DNA of 34,276 nt, taken from assembly GCA_024226255.1 (NCBI GenBank), contig JAAELU010000743.1:1-34276 (forward strand), read 5' to 3'. Shown one piece after another: positions 8,733-16,179 of this stretch; position 1 is the stretch's first letter, and the number at the start of each line of letters is the position of its first letter. The DNA comes from a bacterium. Its GTDB lineage: Bacteria; Actinomycetota; Acidimicrobiia; Spongiisociales; UBA5794. The translations under genes were made by a program, and so were the position numbers. Under the pieces are notes generated by a model. The model was not told the origin of the DNA. It searched no databases and saw only the letters and a list, made by a program, of their open reading frames with translations.

Positions 8733-8893
8733 TGATGTGGATCGTCGCCCATCAAGGCAGCTGGGACGAGATCCTCATGTTCGCCATTCCAATCGCCATC
8801 GCCATTGGTGTGATCAAGTACACCGAGAAACGGGGCGCCCGCAAGCGCGCCGAACTGAACGAGGCCGACTCAGACCCAGAACTGAAGGGCTAA
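8729..8893 (+). CDS. 54-residue single-helix membrane peptide
   Basis: The start overlaps the stop of the preceding membrane-protein gene (ATGA), with three consecutive ATG codons. The 54-residue product begins MMMWIVAHQGSWDEI, has one hydrophobic helix (about residues 16-28) and ends in a charged tail. The AH(Q/V)G motif at the N-terminus resembles the start of the polytopic protein before it. Short proteins are easily missed here, but the overlap, codon use and membrane helix make it convincing as a third subunit of the same system. Its function is unknown. Confidence 0.75.
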   Translation: MMMWIVAHQGSWDEILMFAIPIAIAIGVIKYTEKRGARKRAELNEADSDPELKG

Positions 8894-8903
8894 CTTCCTC
8901 TCC

Positions 8904-10094
8904 ATGACGACACCAGAACGCTCCGCGGCAGAAACCCAAATCGACGAGCTGCTCGACCAACTCCTGACAGACAATGATCCCCACGGAGATCGGCTCGACT
9001 TCATGGGTGCCCAATTCGACCTCGGTCTTGCCTGGGTCCATTTTCCCGAGGGTCACGGCGGGCTCGATCTGTCACGCCGCCTTCAGAAGCGCGTCAACGA
9101 CCGGCTCGACGAGGCGACGCCGCATCGTCCGTCCTTCTTCCATGTCATCGGCCACGGTATGGGCGCTCCCGTGATGCTGACCCATGGCACTGAGGGCCAG
9201 AAGACGCGTCACCTACGTCCCCTGTTTACCGGTGAGGAAGTCTGGTGCCAGCTGTTCAGCGAGCCCGGTGCCGGCAGCGACGTCGCCGGCCTTGCGGCGC
9301 GCGCTATCAAGGACGGTGACGAATGGGTCGTCAACGGGCAGAAGGTGTGGACCACGGTTGCCCACGTCGCCAAATGGGGCATGATCGTCGTTCGGACCGA
9401 TCCCGATGCTCCCAAACACCTCGGCATGACGTACTTTCTGATGGACATGGAGTCCGACGGGATCGAAGTCAAGCCGCTGCGCCAGATCACCGGTGAGGCT
9501 GAGTTCAACGAGGTCTTCATGACCGACGTCCGCATTCCCGACTCACAGCGTATTGATGCTGTTGGCGCCGGGTGGCGGGTCGCATTGACCACGCTGATGA
9601 ACGAACGAGTCGCCATCGGCGGCGCCGTCGCCCCTCGCAACAGCGGCCCGATCGGCGACCTGATGGAAGTGTGGCGCCAGCACGGGGGTAGCGAGCACGA
9701 CCGCGACGAGCTGATGAAGCTCTGGGTGGAAGCCGAAGCCGGACGTCTCACCAACATCCGCGCCAACCAGAACGCAACGGCCGGGACTCCCGGGCCCGAG
9801 GGCTCCACCGGCAAGTTGGTGTACGCCGAGCTCAACAAGAAGATCTACCACCTAGCCACCGAGCTGATGGGCCCTGCCGGCATGGGCTACGACAGCTACG
9901 AGTTCATCCAACCGGAGACAGCCGAGGAAATCAGCACCGACACCCGGCGCCGTTTCCTACGTGTCCGCGCCAATTCCATCGAGGGCGGCACCTCCGAGAT
10001 CATGAAGAACATCATCGGCGAACGAGTCCTCGGCCTACCCGGTGAGCCCCGCGTCGATAAGCACCTCCCCTGGAACGAGGTTCCCCGCAGCTGA
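8904..10094 (+). CDS. Acyl-CoA dehydrogenase
   Basis: This is a cytosolic flavoprotein that makes the alpha-beta double bond in an acyl-CoA. The 396-residue protein shows the family segments QLFSEPGAGSDVA (about 113-125), the FAD/substrate stretch WVVNGQKVWTT (about 135-145) and a C-terminal region with NSIEGGTSEIMKNIIGERVLGLP. The substrate cannot be told from sequence. The catalytic-base position, which varies in the family, was not assigned with certainty. It starts 10 bp after the small membrane peptide without a strong ribosome site; TAACTT 8 bp upstream could be a -10 element for a leaderless mRNA. Its function appears unrelated to the preceding three genes. Confidence 0.93.
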   Translation: MTTPERSAAETQIDELLDQLLTDNDPHGDRLDFMGAQFDLGLAWVHFPEGHGGLDLSRRLQKRVNDRLDEATPHRPSFFHVIGHGMGAPVMLTHGTEGQKTRHLRPLFTGEEVWCQLFSEPGAGSDVAGLAARAIKDGDEWVVNGQKVWTTVAHVAKWGMIVVRTDPDAPKHLGMTYFLMDMESDGIEVKPLRQITGEAEFNEVFMTDVRIPDSQRIDAVGAGWRVALTTLMNERVAIGGAVAPRNSGPIGDLMEVWRQHGGSEHDRDELMKLWVEAEAGRLTNIRANQNATAGTPGPEGSTGKLVYAELNKKIYHLATELMGPAGMGYDSYEFIQPETAEEISTDTRRRFLRVRANSIEGGTSEIMKNIIGERVLGLPGEPRVDKHLPWNEVPRS

Positions 10095-10115
10095 AGCGCC
10101 AAGCCGGCGGTCAAC

Positions 10116-10147
10116 CAGGGCGAAACCCCGAGGGACGTCCCGCCCTG
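10116..10147. terminator. Bidirectional terminator-like hairpin
   Basis: CAGGGCG (10116-10122) and CGCCCTG (10141-10147) form a perfect 7-bp stem, and GGGACGTCCC lies inside the loop. It sits between the convergent ends of the acyl-CoA dehydrogenase and a secreted-protein gene, where a terminator serving both strands is expected. There is no clear U-tract. Confidence 0.45.
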
Positions 10148-10177
10148 AGACCGTGGCCCTAGGACGGCGTCGGTTGC

Positions 10178-10657
10178 CTAACCAGCCACCCGGCCCACAT
10201 ACCTATCTCGAATGCCGTCGTCTGAGGCAAATGGCCTGCCGAAGCCAAATCCGCGCCCCGAGAGGTCGACGTAGGCGTCAGTGCCCCCTGCCACCGACCA
10301 GACAAAGAGGGTTCGGCCCGAGTCGAACAGCCGGACCCATAGGTCGATCGAGAACATGCCCGTCCCATCGGCACAAGTGAAGTCATGACGTACGGTGAAG
10401 TCATAGAATGGCCCACCAGGACCGCTCACCACTCCCTCCAGATCGCCGGATGGACACACGATGCCGCGCCGTACCGCGGCGCCCCGCGCGGTGAACGGGC
10501 CTTCGAACGGCTCGGGCAAGCTGACGTCAGCGGTGATGACCACCCGGGCACCCCGCACCGAGTCGCCGGCAACAACATCGTCTGCCCCGGCTGCGACCGG
10601 AACGGACATTCCCCCTAGAAGTCCAGCAAGAGCAACAATCACGAGAAACCTTCTCAT
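10178..10657 (-). CDS. Small secreted protein of unknown function
   Basis: The 159-residue product has a Sec-type signal peptide (MRRFLVIVALAGLLGG, cleavage probably after the AAGA region near residue 24). The mature part is rich in beta-type residues and has two cysteines (in IVCPSG and DFTCADG) that may pair. I place the start at 10657, not at an ATG six codons earlier, because the purine-rich GGAAAGGAAGG stretch lies correctly spaced before it. I do not recognise the family. It converges on the acyl-CoA dehydrogenase gene and is probably transcribed alone. Confidence 0.7.
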   Translation of the reverse strand: MRRFLVIVALAGLLGGMSVPVAAGADDVVAGDSVRGARVVITADVSLPEPFEGPFTARGAAVRRGIVCPSGDLEGVVSGPGGPFYDFTVRHDFTCADGTGMFSIDLWVRLFDSGRTLFVWSVAGGTDAYVDLSGRGFGFGRPFASDDGIRDRYVGRVAG

Positions 10658-10877
10658 GGACCTTCCTTTCCCCATTGGCCGCAGTGGCCGTAGCCATTGT
10701 CATCCCGTAGGCGGTTCGCTTGTAGGGCCAAAAGTCAGACGGTGGCTATGCGCCTGATCCAGCCAGCCGATCGACCTCGGCCGCGGCGAGCTCCGACTGA
10801 CACGGTGTGCCCCGCGGGCGCTGGTACGACTGTGGCCTGTGGGCGACGCTGCGTGGTGACAGCCCGGCAACCGTCAA

Positions 10878-11132
10878 GTGGGGCCACAGCGGACCCAAGT
10901 CGTGGTGACCCTTCCCGAGTTCGCCGACCTGGCAACGGACGCCGAGCTCATCGTCGTGGACCCGTCTGAGTGGGACAGGCGAGTTCCCAAGGCCCAGGTC
11001 GCGCTGGTGTTGCTGACGGTTGCTGCTAGGCGAGCGGGAGTCATTCCCATCGACGCGGTTTCGGCCGCGGCCGCAGGACCATTCGAATCGGCCAACTACA
11101 ACGCAATTGAAGCCGGCGTCGCACTGGCTTGA
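10878..11132 (+). CDS. Possible hypothetical protein, 84 residues
   Basis: A GTG-initiated frame encodes 84 residues with mixed charged and hydrophobic sequence (TLPEFADLATDAELIVV, then a hydrophobic stretch ALVLLTVAARR). Third codon positions are strongly GC-rich, in keeping with real genes here. There is no in-frame start further upstream because a stop lies at 10857. I recognise no family, and no good ribosome site was seen. It could be a genuine small gene or the tail of a decayed one. A 12-bp palindrome, CCTGACGTCAGG, follows at 11135-11146 before the convergent RTX gene. Confidence 0.4.
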   Translation: MGPQRTQVVVTLPEFADLATDAELIVVDPSEWDRRVPKAQVALVLLTVAARRAGVIPIDAVSAAAAGPFESANYNAIEAGVALA

Positions 11133-11159
11133 AGCCTGACGTCAGGTACGACGGCTCGC

Positions 11160-12446
11160 CTAGGGAATGCCTTTTTCGTTCTCACACTTCTTGGCCGTGT
11201 CGAACCCGGAACCGCCCCTGCAGTCGTCGGTGCCCTTGCCGCCGTTCAGGTCGTCCCCTCCCTTACCTCCGGACAGTTCATCGTCGCCACCGCCGCCCTT
11301 GAGGGTATCGCCCTTGGGGCCGCCGAAGAGGGCGTCTTTGCCGGTCCCTCCGGTCAGTTGATCGACCCCGCTACCGCCCACCAGTGTGTCGCGGCCGCGA
11401 CTGCCATCAAGCGTGTCAAAACCACCCTGGCCTCGGAGCACATCCTTATCGCGCCCACCATGGAGGTAGTCGTTGCCCGGGCCACCCTTGAGCAGGTCAT
11501 CTCCGGTGTCCCCGAACAACCGGTCATTTCCTTCGTCGCCGTTGAGGCTGTCATCACCCTTGCCACCACAGATCGTGTCGTTGCCTCCTAGGCCGTTGAT
11601 GATGTCATCGCCGCGCAAACCGCTGATGACATCGCTTCCGGGAGTGCCGTTGATTACGTCATCGCCGCTGGTCCCGCGAATGGTGGGGAATTTCCCGTCG
11701 CACGATGGCGATGTGAAGCGAATCGCGAACTCGCTGGTAACCGAGGCAGTCTTGTGGGAATACTGCAATTCCGAAGCAGTGCCGTTGTCGATTCCGATCG
11801 TCGCCGAAACGCCCTGCGTGTGGGCCTGGTCCGTAGTGACGGCATCGGTGTAGTGGAACTCAATGATGTGGCCGTCTTGGTGCAGCTGGACCTGGAAGGT
11901 AACTCTGTCTTCGCTATCTGTGGCCTGGGTGTGAACACTGCGCCACTCGACCACAAAGACCTTGTCAGCTCCCGCGCCAAATGTCTGGTAGTAGACATCC
12001 GCGCCGCCAGAGGTGATGTTCCAGTTGCTCCATAGCGCATAGACACCATCTTCATCGGTGGCAGCATGATTCAACGGCACTACGTCGAAGCCGGGATCAT
12101 CTTGGCCTGCACCAAAGAGGAAGACGCCGTCCTCTACGACGGTTATTTGATCGTAGAGGGTCCCATAGAAATTGAAGGCAAACCCAATGGGCACGTTGAA
12201 GATCTGCGTGTTGCTGGTGTACCCAACAGCGGTATTCGGCAGGAGTCGGTTATACGCCGGACCGCCTACCTCGTCAGAGTCAATGAACCGATAGCCGGTC
12301 TCTGGATCCTCCCCGACGTCGGCAGCGACCTCGGCGACAGCCAAACCGCCAGGAACCATCGATAGGACGAGAGCGAAGGTGGCAAACAGACCAAGTACCC
12401 GTCGCCTCGGTCGCGCCCCAATACTCGGTGTTGTTGGTTCCGCCAT
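11160..12446 (-). CDS. Secreted RTX-type calcium-binding protein with N-terminal beta domain
   Basis: The 428-residue protein has a Sec signal peptide (hydrophobic core GLFATFALVLSMVPGG, residues about 20-35). A beta-rich domain follows (about 50-250; features IGFAFNFYGT, VYALWSNWNITSGG, VYYQTFG, VFVVEWRSV), of the kind found in nidogen-like and other extracellular bacterial proteins. The C-terminal half is a run of GGxGxDxL nonapeptides that in RTX proteins bind calcium as a beta roll. It ends with a Cys-containing cap (DDCRGGSGFDTAKKCENE). The start at 12446 has AGGAGGT upstream. Export through Sec, not a type I exporter, is implied by the signal peptide. Confidence 0.88.
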   Translation of the reverse strand: MAEPTTPSIGARPRRRVLGLFATFALVLSMVPGGLAVAEVAADVGEDPETGYRFIDSDEVGGPAYNRLLPNTAVGYTSNTQIFNVPIGFAFNFYGTLYDQITVVEDGVFLFGAGQDDPGFDVVPLNHAATDEDGVYALWSNWNITSGGADVYYQTFGAGADKVFVVEWRSVHTQATDSEDRVTFQVQLHQDGHIIEFHYTDAVTTDQAHTQGVSATIGIDNGTASELQYSHKTASVTSEFAIRFTSPSCDGKFPTIRGTSGDDVINGTPGSDVISGLRGDDIINGLGGNDTICGGKGDDSLNGDEGNDRLFGDTGDDLLKGGPGNDYLHGGRDKDVLRGQGGFDTLDGSRGRDTLVGGSGVDQLTGGTGKDALFGGPKGDTLKGGGGDDELSGGKGGDDLNGGKGTDDCRGGSGFDTAKKCENEKGIP

Positions 12447-12694
12447 CGCTGTACCTCCTGATGTCGGGGCAACCTTGAGGCTGCGCCAGATCTCCACCCA
12501 TACGATGCCTGAGCGCGTCGGATGATACGTCCCCGCTCGATGGGCACACTCAGCACCAACTTCCCTGAATCCGAGATTACCGACTTGAAACACAAAAGAC
12601 CGGGGCACCGTCAAACACCGATCCACCACTCCTGCTCGACATCGCAGGCGTCCGTCTGCGTAGGCCCCTACTCCGGTACGTGAGGAGGACCAAA

Positions 12695-12790
12695 ATGTTG
12701 GGCTTGTCCGACTGGCCGTACCCCTGGGACGGTAGCTCCGTGAAGCCGGACGATGCTGAAGTGACCCCTATAGATAGACAATCTATATAG
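12695..12790 (+). CDS. Possible 31-residue leader ORF ending in the padR operator
   Basis: In the 363-bp gap between the RTX gene and padR, GAGGAGG (12682-12688) lies 6 bp before an ATG that opens a 31-codon frame, MLGLSDWPYPWDG onward, ending at TAG 12788-12790. The end falls inside the padR promoter. The ribosome site is better than those of many real genes here, but the frame is short and no family is known. The rest of the gap holds only the padR promoter and the RTX ribosome site. Confidence 0.3.
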   Translation: MLGLSDWPYPWDGSSVKPDDAEVTPIDRQSI

Positions 12791-12803
12791 ATAGACATAC
12801 AAT
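12769..12803 (+). promoter_or_regulatory. padR promoter and operator
   Basis: TAGACA (12775-12780) and TACAAT (12798-12803) are 17 bp apart, a strong -35/-10 pair. TATAGATAGACA occurs twice (12769-12780 and 12786-12797), and the spacer contains the perfect palindrome ATCTATATAGAT (12781-12792). This AT-rich block stands out in GC-rich DNA and fits an autoregulatory PadR operator. Transcription should begin 7 bp after the -10 box, at the padR ATG itself, predicting a leaderless mRNA. Confidence 0.82.
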
Positions 12804-12809
12804 GTAGTC

Positions 12810-13160
12810 ATGCCAGGTGTTGAGAAGATCCAAGACAGGTGGCTGCGGGGTTTGCTCGAAGCTTGCGTGCTTGCAGTCCTCCAGGAGGCCCCGGCATATG
12901 GCTACGAGATCGCCACCCGGTTTGAAGATGCGGGCTTCTCTCGACCCAAGGGTGGCACCCTCTACCCGATCTTGGCTCGCCTCGAAAAGGACGATCTCGT
13001 TGAACCCAAGTGGGTTGAGGGCGAGTCCGGCCCGAGCCGGAAGTACTACAGCCTCACACGCTCCGGGGTAGCTACGGCGGATGCGATCGCACCGGAATGG
13101 GAACTCTTCGCCAAACGAGTGTCACAACTGGTGGGCCAACGAGAAAGGACTTCCGCATGA
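12810..13160 (+). CDS. PadR-family transcriptional regulator
   Basis: The 116-residue protein is a winged-helix regulator of the PadR family: ACVLAVLQEAPAYGYEIATRF forms the first helices, GGTLYPILARLEKDDLVEPKW contains the recognition helix and wing, and a short C-terminal helix serves dimerisation. Such proteins usually repress their own operon and respond to stress or small ligands. The start at 12810 has no ribosome site, in agreement with the leaderless promoter. Its stop overlaps the start of the membrane protein gene (ATGA), so the two are one operon. Confidence 0.93.
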   Translation: MPGVEKIQDRWLRGLLEACVLAVLQEAPAYGYEIATRFEDAGFSRPKGGTLYPILARLEKDDLVEPKWVEGESGPSRKYYSLTRSGVATADAIAPEWELFAKRVSQLVGQRERTSA

Positions 13161-13840
13161 ACGAGATCCCCGCACAGCCGCCACCGCCCCCGGTACCGGC
13201 GGCAGGATCACCCCGCCGCGTCTACTTCGAGCAGCTCACAGCGGCGCTTCTGTCGCGTGGCCTCTCGGGAGACCGGATCGGTGAACTGGTCGCCGAGCTC
13301 GACCAGCACGTCGCCATGTCGGGGACGGATCCGGTCGACGAATTGGGCCCGGTCGGCGAGTTGGCAGATGCGCTGGCTGACGCGGACACCGAGAGGACAC
13401 CGTGGAAATGGCTCTTCGGCAACGTGGCCTTTGGTCTGCTGGCAGGAGCGATAGTGGCCCTCGTCTTGGCGATGTTTTTTGATAGCCCGACCGAAGGGGC
13501 AGTCGGAGTCGACCTCGGCATCATCGTCTACATGGGCGTACTGATGCTCGGGATTCTGCTGCTCCGAATGTTCGGAAGCACCAGCCTGGTCGGCAAGTCA
13601 ACGTTCGAGCTTCCAGCCAAGAAGTACTTCGTGCCATACATCGTGGTCGTAGCGGTCGTGACCGCAGCGACCCAAGGCCTCGAGTGGTCCACCACCACGG
13701 GTATCGCCTGGGCCCTGCTGGCGGTGACAGTGCCGCTCTCCGCGGGCCTGGCCATTTGGTCGGTGCGGCGCTCCCGAATACCCGTGCCCGGCAACGTTCG
13801 CCACCTGCGTCACCTTGGGTGGGGGTTCTTTGGGCGCTGA
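13157..13840 (+). CDS. Membrane protein with N-terminal HAAS-like segment, PadR partner
   Basis: The 227-residue protein has a Pro-rich N-terminus, a helical region (about residues 20-85: YFEQLTAALLSRGLSGDRI and a following acidic stretch) like the HAAS/DUF1700 segment common next to padR, and then four membrane helices (about 95-117, 125-145, 157-176, 184-204). PadR-DUF1700-type pairs recur in Gram-positive bacteria, but the membrane partner's role is unknown. It is translationally coupled to padR. The following 2-hydroxyacid dehydrogenase starts about 50 bp later and may be separate. Confidence 0.8.
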   Translation: MNEIPAQPPPPPVPAAGSPRRVYFEQLTAALLSRGLSGDRIGELVAELDQHVAMSGTDPVDELGPVGELADALADADTERTPWKWLFGNVAFGLLAGAIVALVLAMFFDSPTEGAVGVDLGIIVYMGVLMLGILLLRMFGSTSLVGKSTFELPAKKYFVPYIVVVAVVTAATQGLEWSTTTGIAWALLAVTVPLSAGLAIWSVRRSRIPVPGNVRHLRHLGWGFFGR

Positions 13841-13891
13841 AGCGTCTGAGCGTCAATGGCGGCAAGCGTCGTCGCGCTACGGTGCCGGTGC

Positions 13892-14875
13892 ATGATCCGA
13901 TTGCACATCAAGAACAACCGTGCCGGCGAGGACGTGTTTCGAATGACGCCGGAACGTTATGCGGCGGCGGCGGCCCGGCACCCCGAGCTGGCGAGGCAGG
14001 TCGACGTCACTATCGACTGGGACCTCGACAACTTCGATGAGTCGATGGCCATGGCCGATGCGTTGATCACCTGGGATCTTCCCACCGCCGATCTGGTCGA
14101 CCGCGCCCCCAATCTGAAGTGGATTCACATCATTGGCGCCGGGATCGAGCACTTGCAGCCGCTCGATTGGCTGCCGCCCGGGGTCACCCTCACCAACAAC
14201 CGGGGCGTCCACGCCGAAAAGGCCGGCCAGTACGGATTGATGGCTCTGCTGATGCTCAATAACGCCATCCCCCGCCTCGTTGGTGAGCAGCAGCGCCACA
14301 ACTACATCGAGTGCTTCACTACCGCCATTGGGGGCAAAACACTGCTGGTTCTCGGTGCCGGAGCCATGGGCAGCGCGGTTGCCGTCCAGGCGAAGCGACT
14401 TGGCCTTAGGACGATCGGCATACGTCGAACCCCGCGCGACACCGGCGGATTCGATGAGGTCCATCCGCTGGACCACCTCGATGATCTGCTTGCTGCGGCC
14501 GACTTCCTTCTGGTGACGATGCCGGCCACACCCGAGACCACCGGCTTGATGGACAGTCGGCGACTTGCTCTGCTGGCGCCACATGCCGGGGTGATCAACA
14601 TGGGGCGCGCCGCCGTCGTCGACTACACAGCCCTCGCCGCCGCATTGACCGAGGGTGCGTTGAGCGGGGCCATCCTCGATGTGTTCGACCCTGAGCCTCT
14701 CCCCGCGGACTCCCCACTGTGGGATGTTCCCAACCTCGTCATGACGCCTCACATGTCATCCGATGACGCTCTCACATATGTGCCCCGCACCCTCGATCTG
14801 GTTTTCGAGAACGTCGGCCGCCTGGTCGCAGGAGAACCGTTGCAGAACCGGGTCGACCCCGCTCTCGGCTACTGA
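13892..14875 (+). CDS. D-2-hydroxyacid dehydrogenase family protein
   Basis: This is an NAD(P)-dependent oxidoreductase of the D-isomer 2-hydroxyacid family (327 residues). It has the Rossmann motif LGAGAMGS (about 154-161), the NMGRAAVVD segment with the substrate Arg, and the C-terminal DVFDPEPLPADSPLWDVPNLVMTPH segment whose His is the catalytic base. The substrate cannot be given; similar proteins act on hydroxypyruvate, glyoxylate or phosphoglycerate. I start at ATG 13892 because upstream residues do not fit the family. TACGGT 9 bp upstream may be a -10 element. A very strong hairpin follows the gene. Confidence 0.9.
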   Translation: MIRLHIKNNRAGEDVFRMTPERYAAAAARHPELARQVDVTIDWDLDNFDESMAMADALITWDLPTADLVDRAPNLKWIHIIGAGIEHLQPLDWLPPGVTLTNNRGVHAEKAGQYGLMALLMLNNAIPRLVGEQQRHNYIECFTTAIGGKTLLVLGAGAMGSAVAVQAKRLGLRTIGIRRTPRDTGGFDEVHPLDHLDDLLAAADFLLVTMPATPETTGLMDSRRLALLAPHAGVINMGRAAVVDYTALAAALTEGALSGAILDVFDPEPLPADSPLWDVPNLVMTPHMSSDDALTYVPRTLDLVFENVGRLVAGEPLQNRVDPALGY

Positions 14876-14912
14876 GGACGGCTCGGGTGCGCCAACCGCC
14901 GCTCGCGTCTTC

Positions 14913-14988
14913 CGTTCTTGCGTAGATGACGGCCGGTGTCGGCCGTCATCTACGCAAGAACGAGAAGGTTCCAGGGCCAAGGGGCCCT
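14913..14988. terminator. Perfect 22-bp inverted repeat plus second hairpin
   Basis: Arms 14913-14934 and 14941-14962 are exact reverse complements over 22 bp with a 6-nt loop (GGTGTC). The left arm begins CGTTCTTGCGTAGATG. A smaller hairpin, AGGGCC/GGCCCT (14973-14988, loop AAGG), follows. The pair lies 38 bp after the dehydrogenase stop and before the CBS gene, so termination is likely, although the stem is longer than usual and has no U-tract. It could also be a mobile palindrome or a processed RNA. Confidence 0.65.
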
Positions 14989-15055
14989 ACTACAGCGAGC
15001 CGGGCACAGATATTCTCGGAGGCAGCTACAAGTAACGCCCGACGGAAGGATGACT

Positions 15056-15910
15056 GTGAATATCGCCGAGTCCCTAGCGGCCACACCCGTTTCCGAACTC
15101 GATCTTTCACCATTCGTCGAAGTGGAGCCGACGGCCAGCGTGGCCGAGACTGTCGAGGCAATGAACGGCGCCAACCGTTCCGTCGCCTGTGTCGTCTCGG
15201 CCGGGCGCTTGCTGGGCATCTTCACTCAGCGCGACATCCTCAATCGGGTCATCGGGCGCCCCAGGGTTTGGGACCATCCAATTGCCGAAGAGATGACGCG
15301 AGCAATTCGCACAATGGATCCGGACAGCAGCGCAGCCGACGGCCTGGCAATCATGAACGACTGGTGGGTGCGTAGCGTGCCTGTGGTCGACGGCAGCGGG
15401 CACCTCGTCGGAAACCTGTCGTACTACACGCTGATGTCCAGGATCGCGGCGCTGATCACGGATCACCTCAACGACGATGACCACGATCCCGAGGGCCGCC
15501 ATGGGCTCACGCTGATCGATTTCACCGGTCTGCACACCAGTCCGCCGGTGACGGTGACCGCCGGCGACACGGTCGAGGTTGCCGCCCATCACATGAAGGC
15601 CCGTGCCATCGGATCCGTGCTCGTGGTCGACGGCCATGAGCATTTGGTTGGAATGCTCACTGAATACGACCTGCAGAAGAAGATCGGCTGCTACGTGGAC
15701 GACTTGTCCAAGATCGTGGTTTCGGATGTGATGACGCCCGAGCCGTTGGCCATGGCGGCACGCTCCCCTATCGCCGAGGCCGTCGAGAAGATGGCCGAGC
15801 GCGGCTTCTCCCACCTGCCACTGCTCGGCGAATCTGGTCGACCGGCGGCGGTCGCCTCATTCCGCGACATCGCCGCATACATGGAGGTCAGCTTCGCGGC
15901 CATGGGATAG
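15056..15910 (+). CDS. Four-CBS-domain protein
   Basis: The 284-residue cytosolic protein consists of two pairs of CBS motifs (about 15-70, 80-135, 160-215 and 225-280), recognisable by segments such as GRLLGIFTQRDIL, VRSVPVVDGSGHLVG, AIGSVLVVDGHEHLVGMLTEYDL and FSHLPLLGESGRPAAVASFRDI. CBS pairs bind adenine nucleotides and sense energy state; no catalytic domain is attached, so the partner is unknown. The ribosome site GGAAGGA (15044-15050) touches an ATG at 15050 but is correctly spaced for GTG 15056, so I prefer the GTG; the difference is two residues. Confidence 0.88.
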   Translation: MNIAESLAATPVSELDLSPFVEVEPTASVAETVEAMNGANRSVACVVSAGRLLGIFTQRDILNRVIGRPRVWDHPIAEEMTRAIRTMDPDSSAADGLAIMNDWWVRSVPVVDGSGHLVGNLSYYTLMSRIAALITDHLNDDDHDPEGRHGLTLIDFTGLHTSPPVTVTAGDTVEVAAHHMKARAIGSVLVVDGHEHLVGMLTEYDLQKKIGCYVDDLSKIVVSDVMTPEPLAMAARSPIAEAVEKMAERGFSHLPLLGESGRPAAVASFRDIAAYMEVSFAAMG

Positions 15911-15919
15911 CGCCTTCGA

Positions 15920-16033
15920 TCAGCCGGCGAAGATTCCGGTCGGATATCCATCGATGCTCGCGACGTTCTTGCGAGCCCAATACTCATGCAGCTCGTCGGG
16001 CGACACGCCGCAAGGAACGGTTCGAGCTCCCAC
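15920..16033 (-). CDS. Possible 37-residue ORF or gene remnant
   Basis: On the minus strand in the gap before the lactate dehydrogenase gene, a GTG frame encodes about 37 residues ending DELHEYWARKNVASIDGYPT plus GIFAG. The composition looks protein-like, as if it were the end of a longer protein, but a stop lies two codons before the GTG and no gene precedes it. I do not recognise it. The rest of the 15911-16179 gap holds a hairpin and a 7-bp tandem tract. Confidence 0.22.
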   Translation of the reverse strand: MGARTVPCGVSPDELHEYWARKNVASIDGYPTGIFAG

Positions 16034-16080
16034 TCCTCACGCCTCACATGACTGGAGTCTGGCGCCAGCCATACTCCCAC

Positions 16081-16127
16081 GGAACGGACCGCCAGGTCCG
16101 TTCCCGACATCTGACATCTCACATCTG
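16081..16127. repeat. Perfect 10-bp hairpin followed by 7-bp tandem repeat
   Basis: GGAACGGACC (16081-16090) and GGTCCGTTCC (16095-16104) form a perfect stem with loop GCCA. Two bases later come three 7-bp units, ACATCTG, ACATCTC and ACATCTG (16107-16127). The identical 24-bp hairpin occurs again at 33343-33366, so this is a dispersed family and not a chance palindrome. Confidence 0.85.
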
Positions 16128-16179
16128 TCCTTCTCCTAACCTGAGACCATCCTCTGAAGGAGCCGCCCTGGGACGTCGT

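Noticed and set aside
8904-10094. Acyl-CoA dehydrogenase as a fourth member of the envelope operon
   Set aside because: It is close (10 bp) but not overlapping, is unrelated in function, and has its own possible -10 element.
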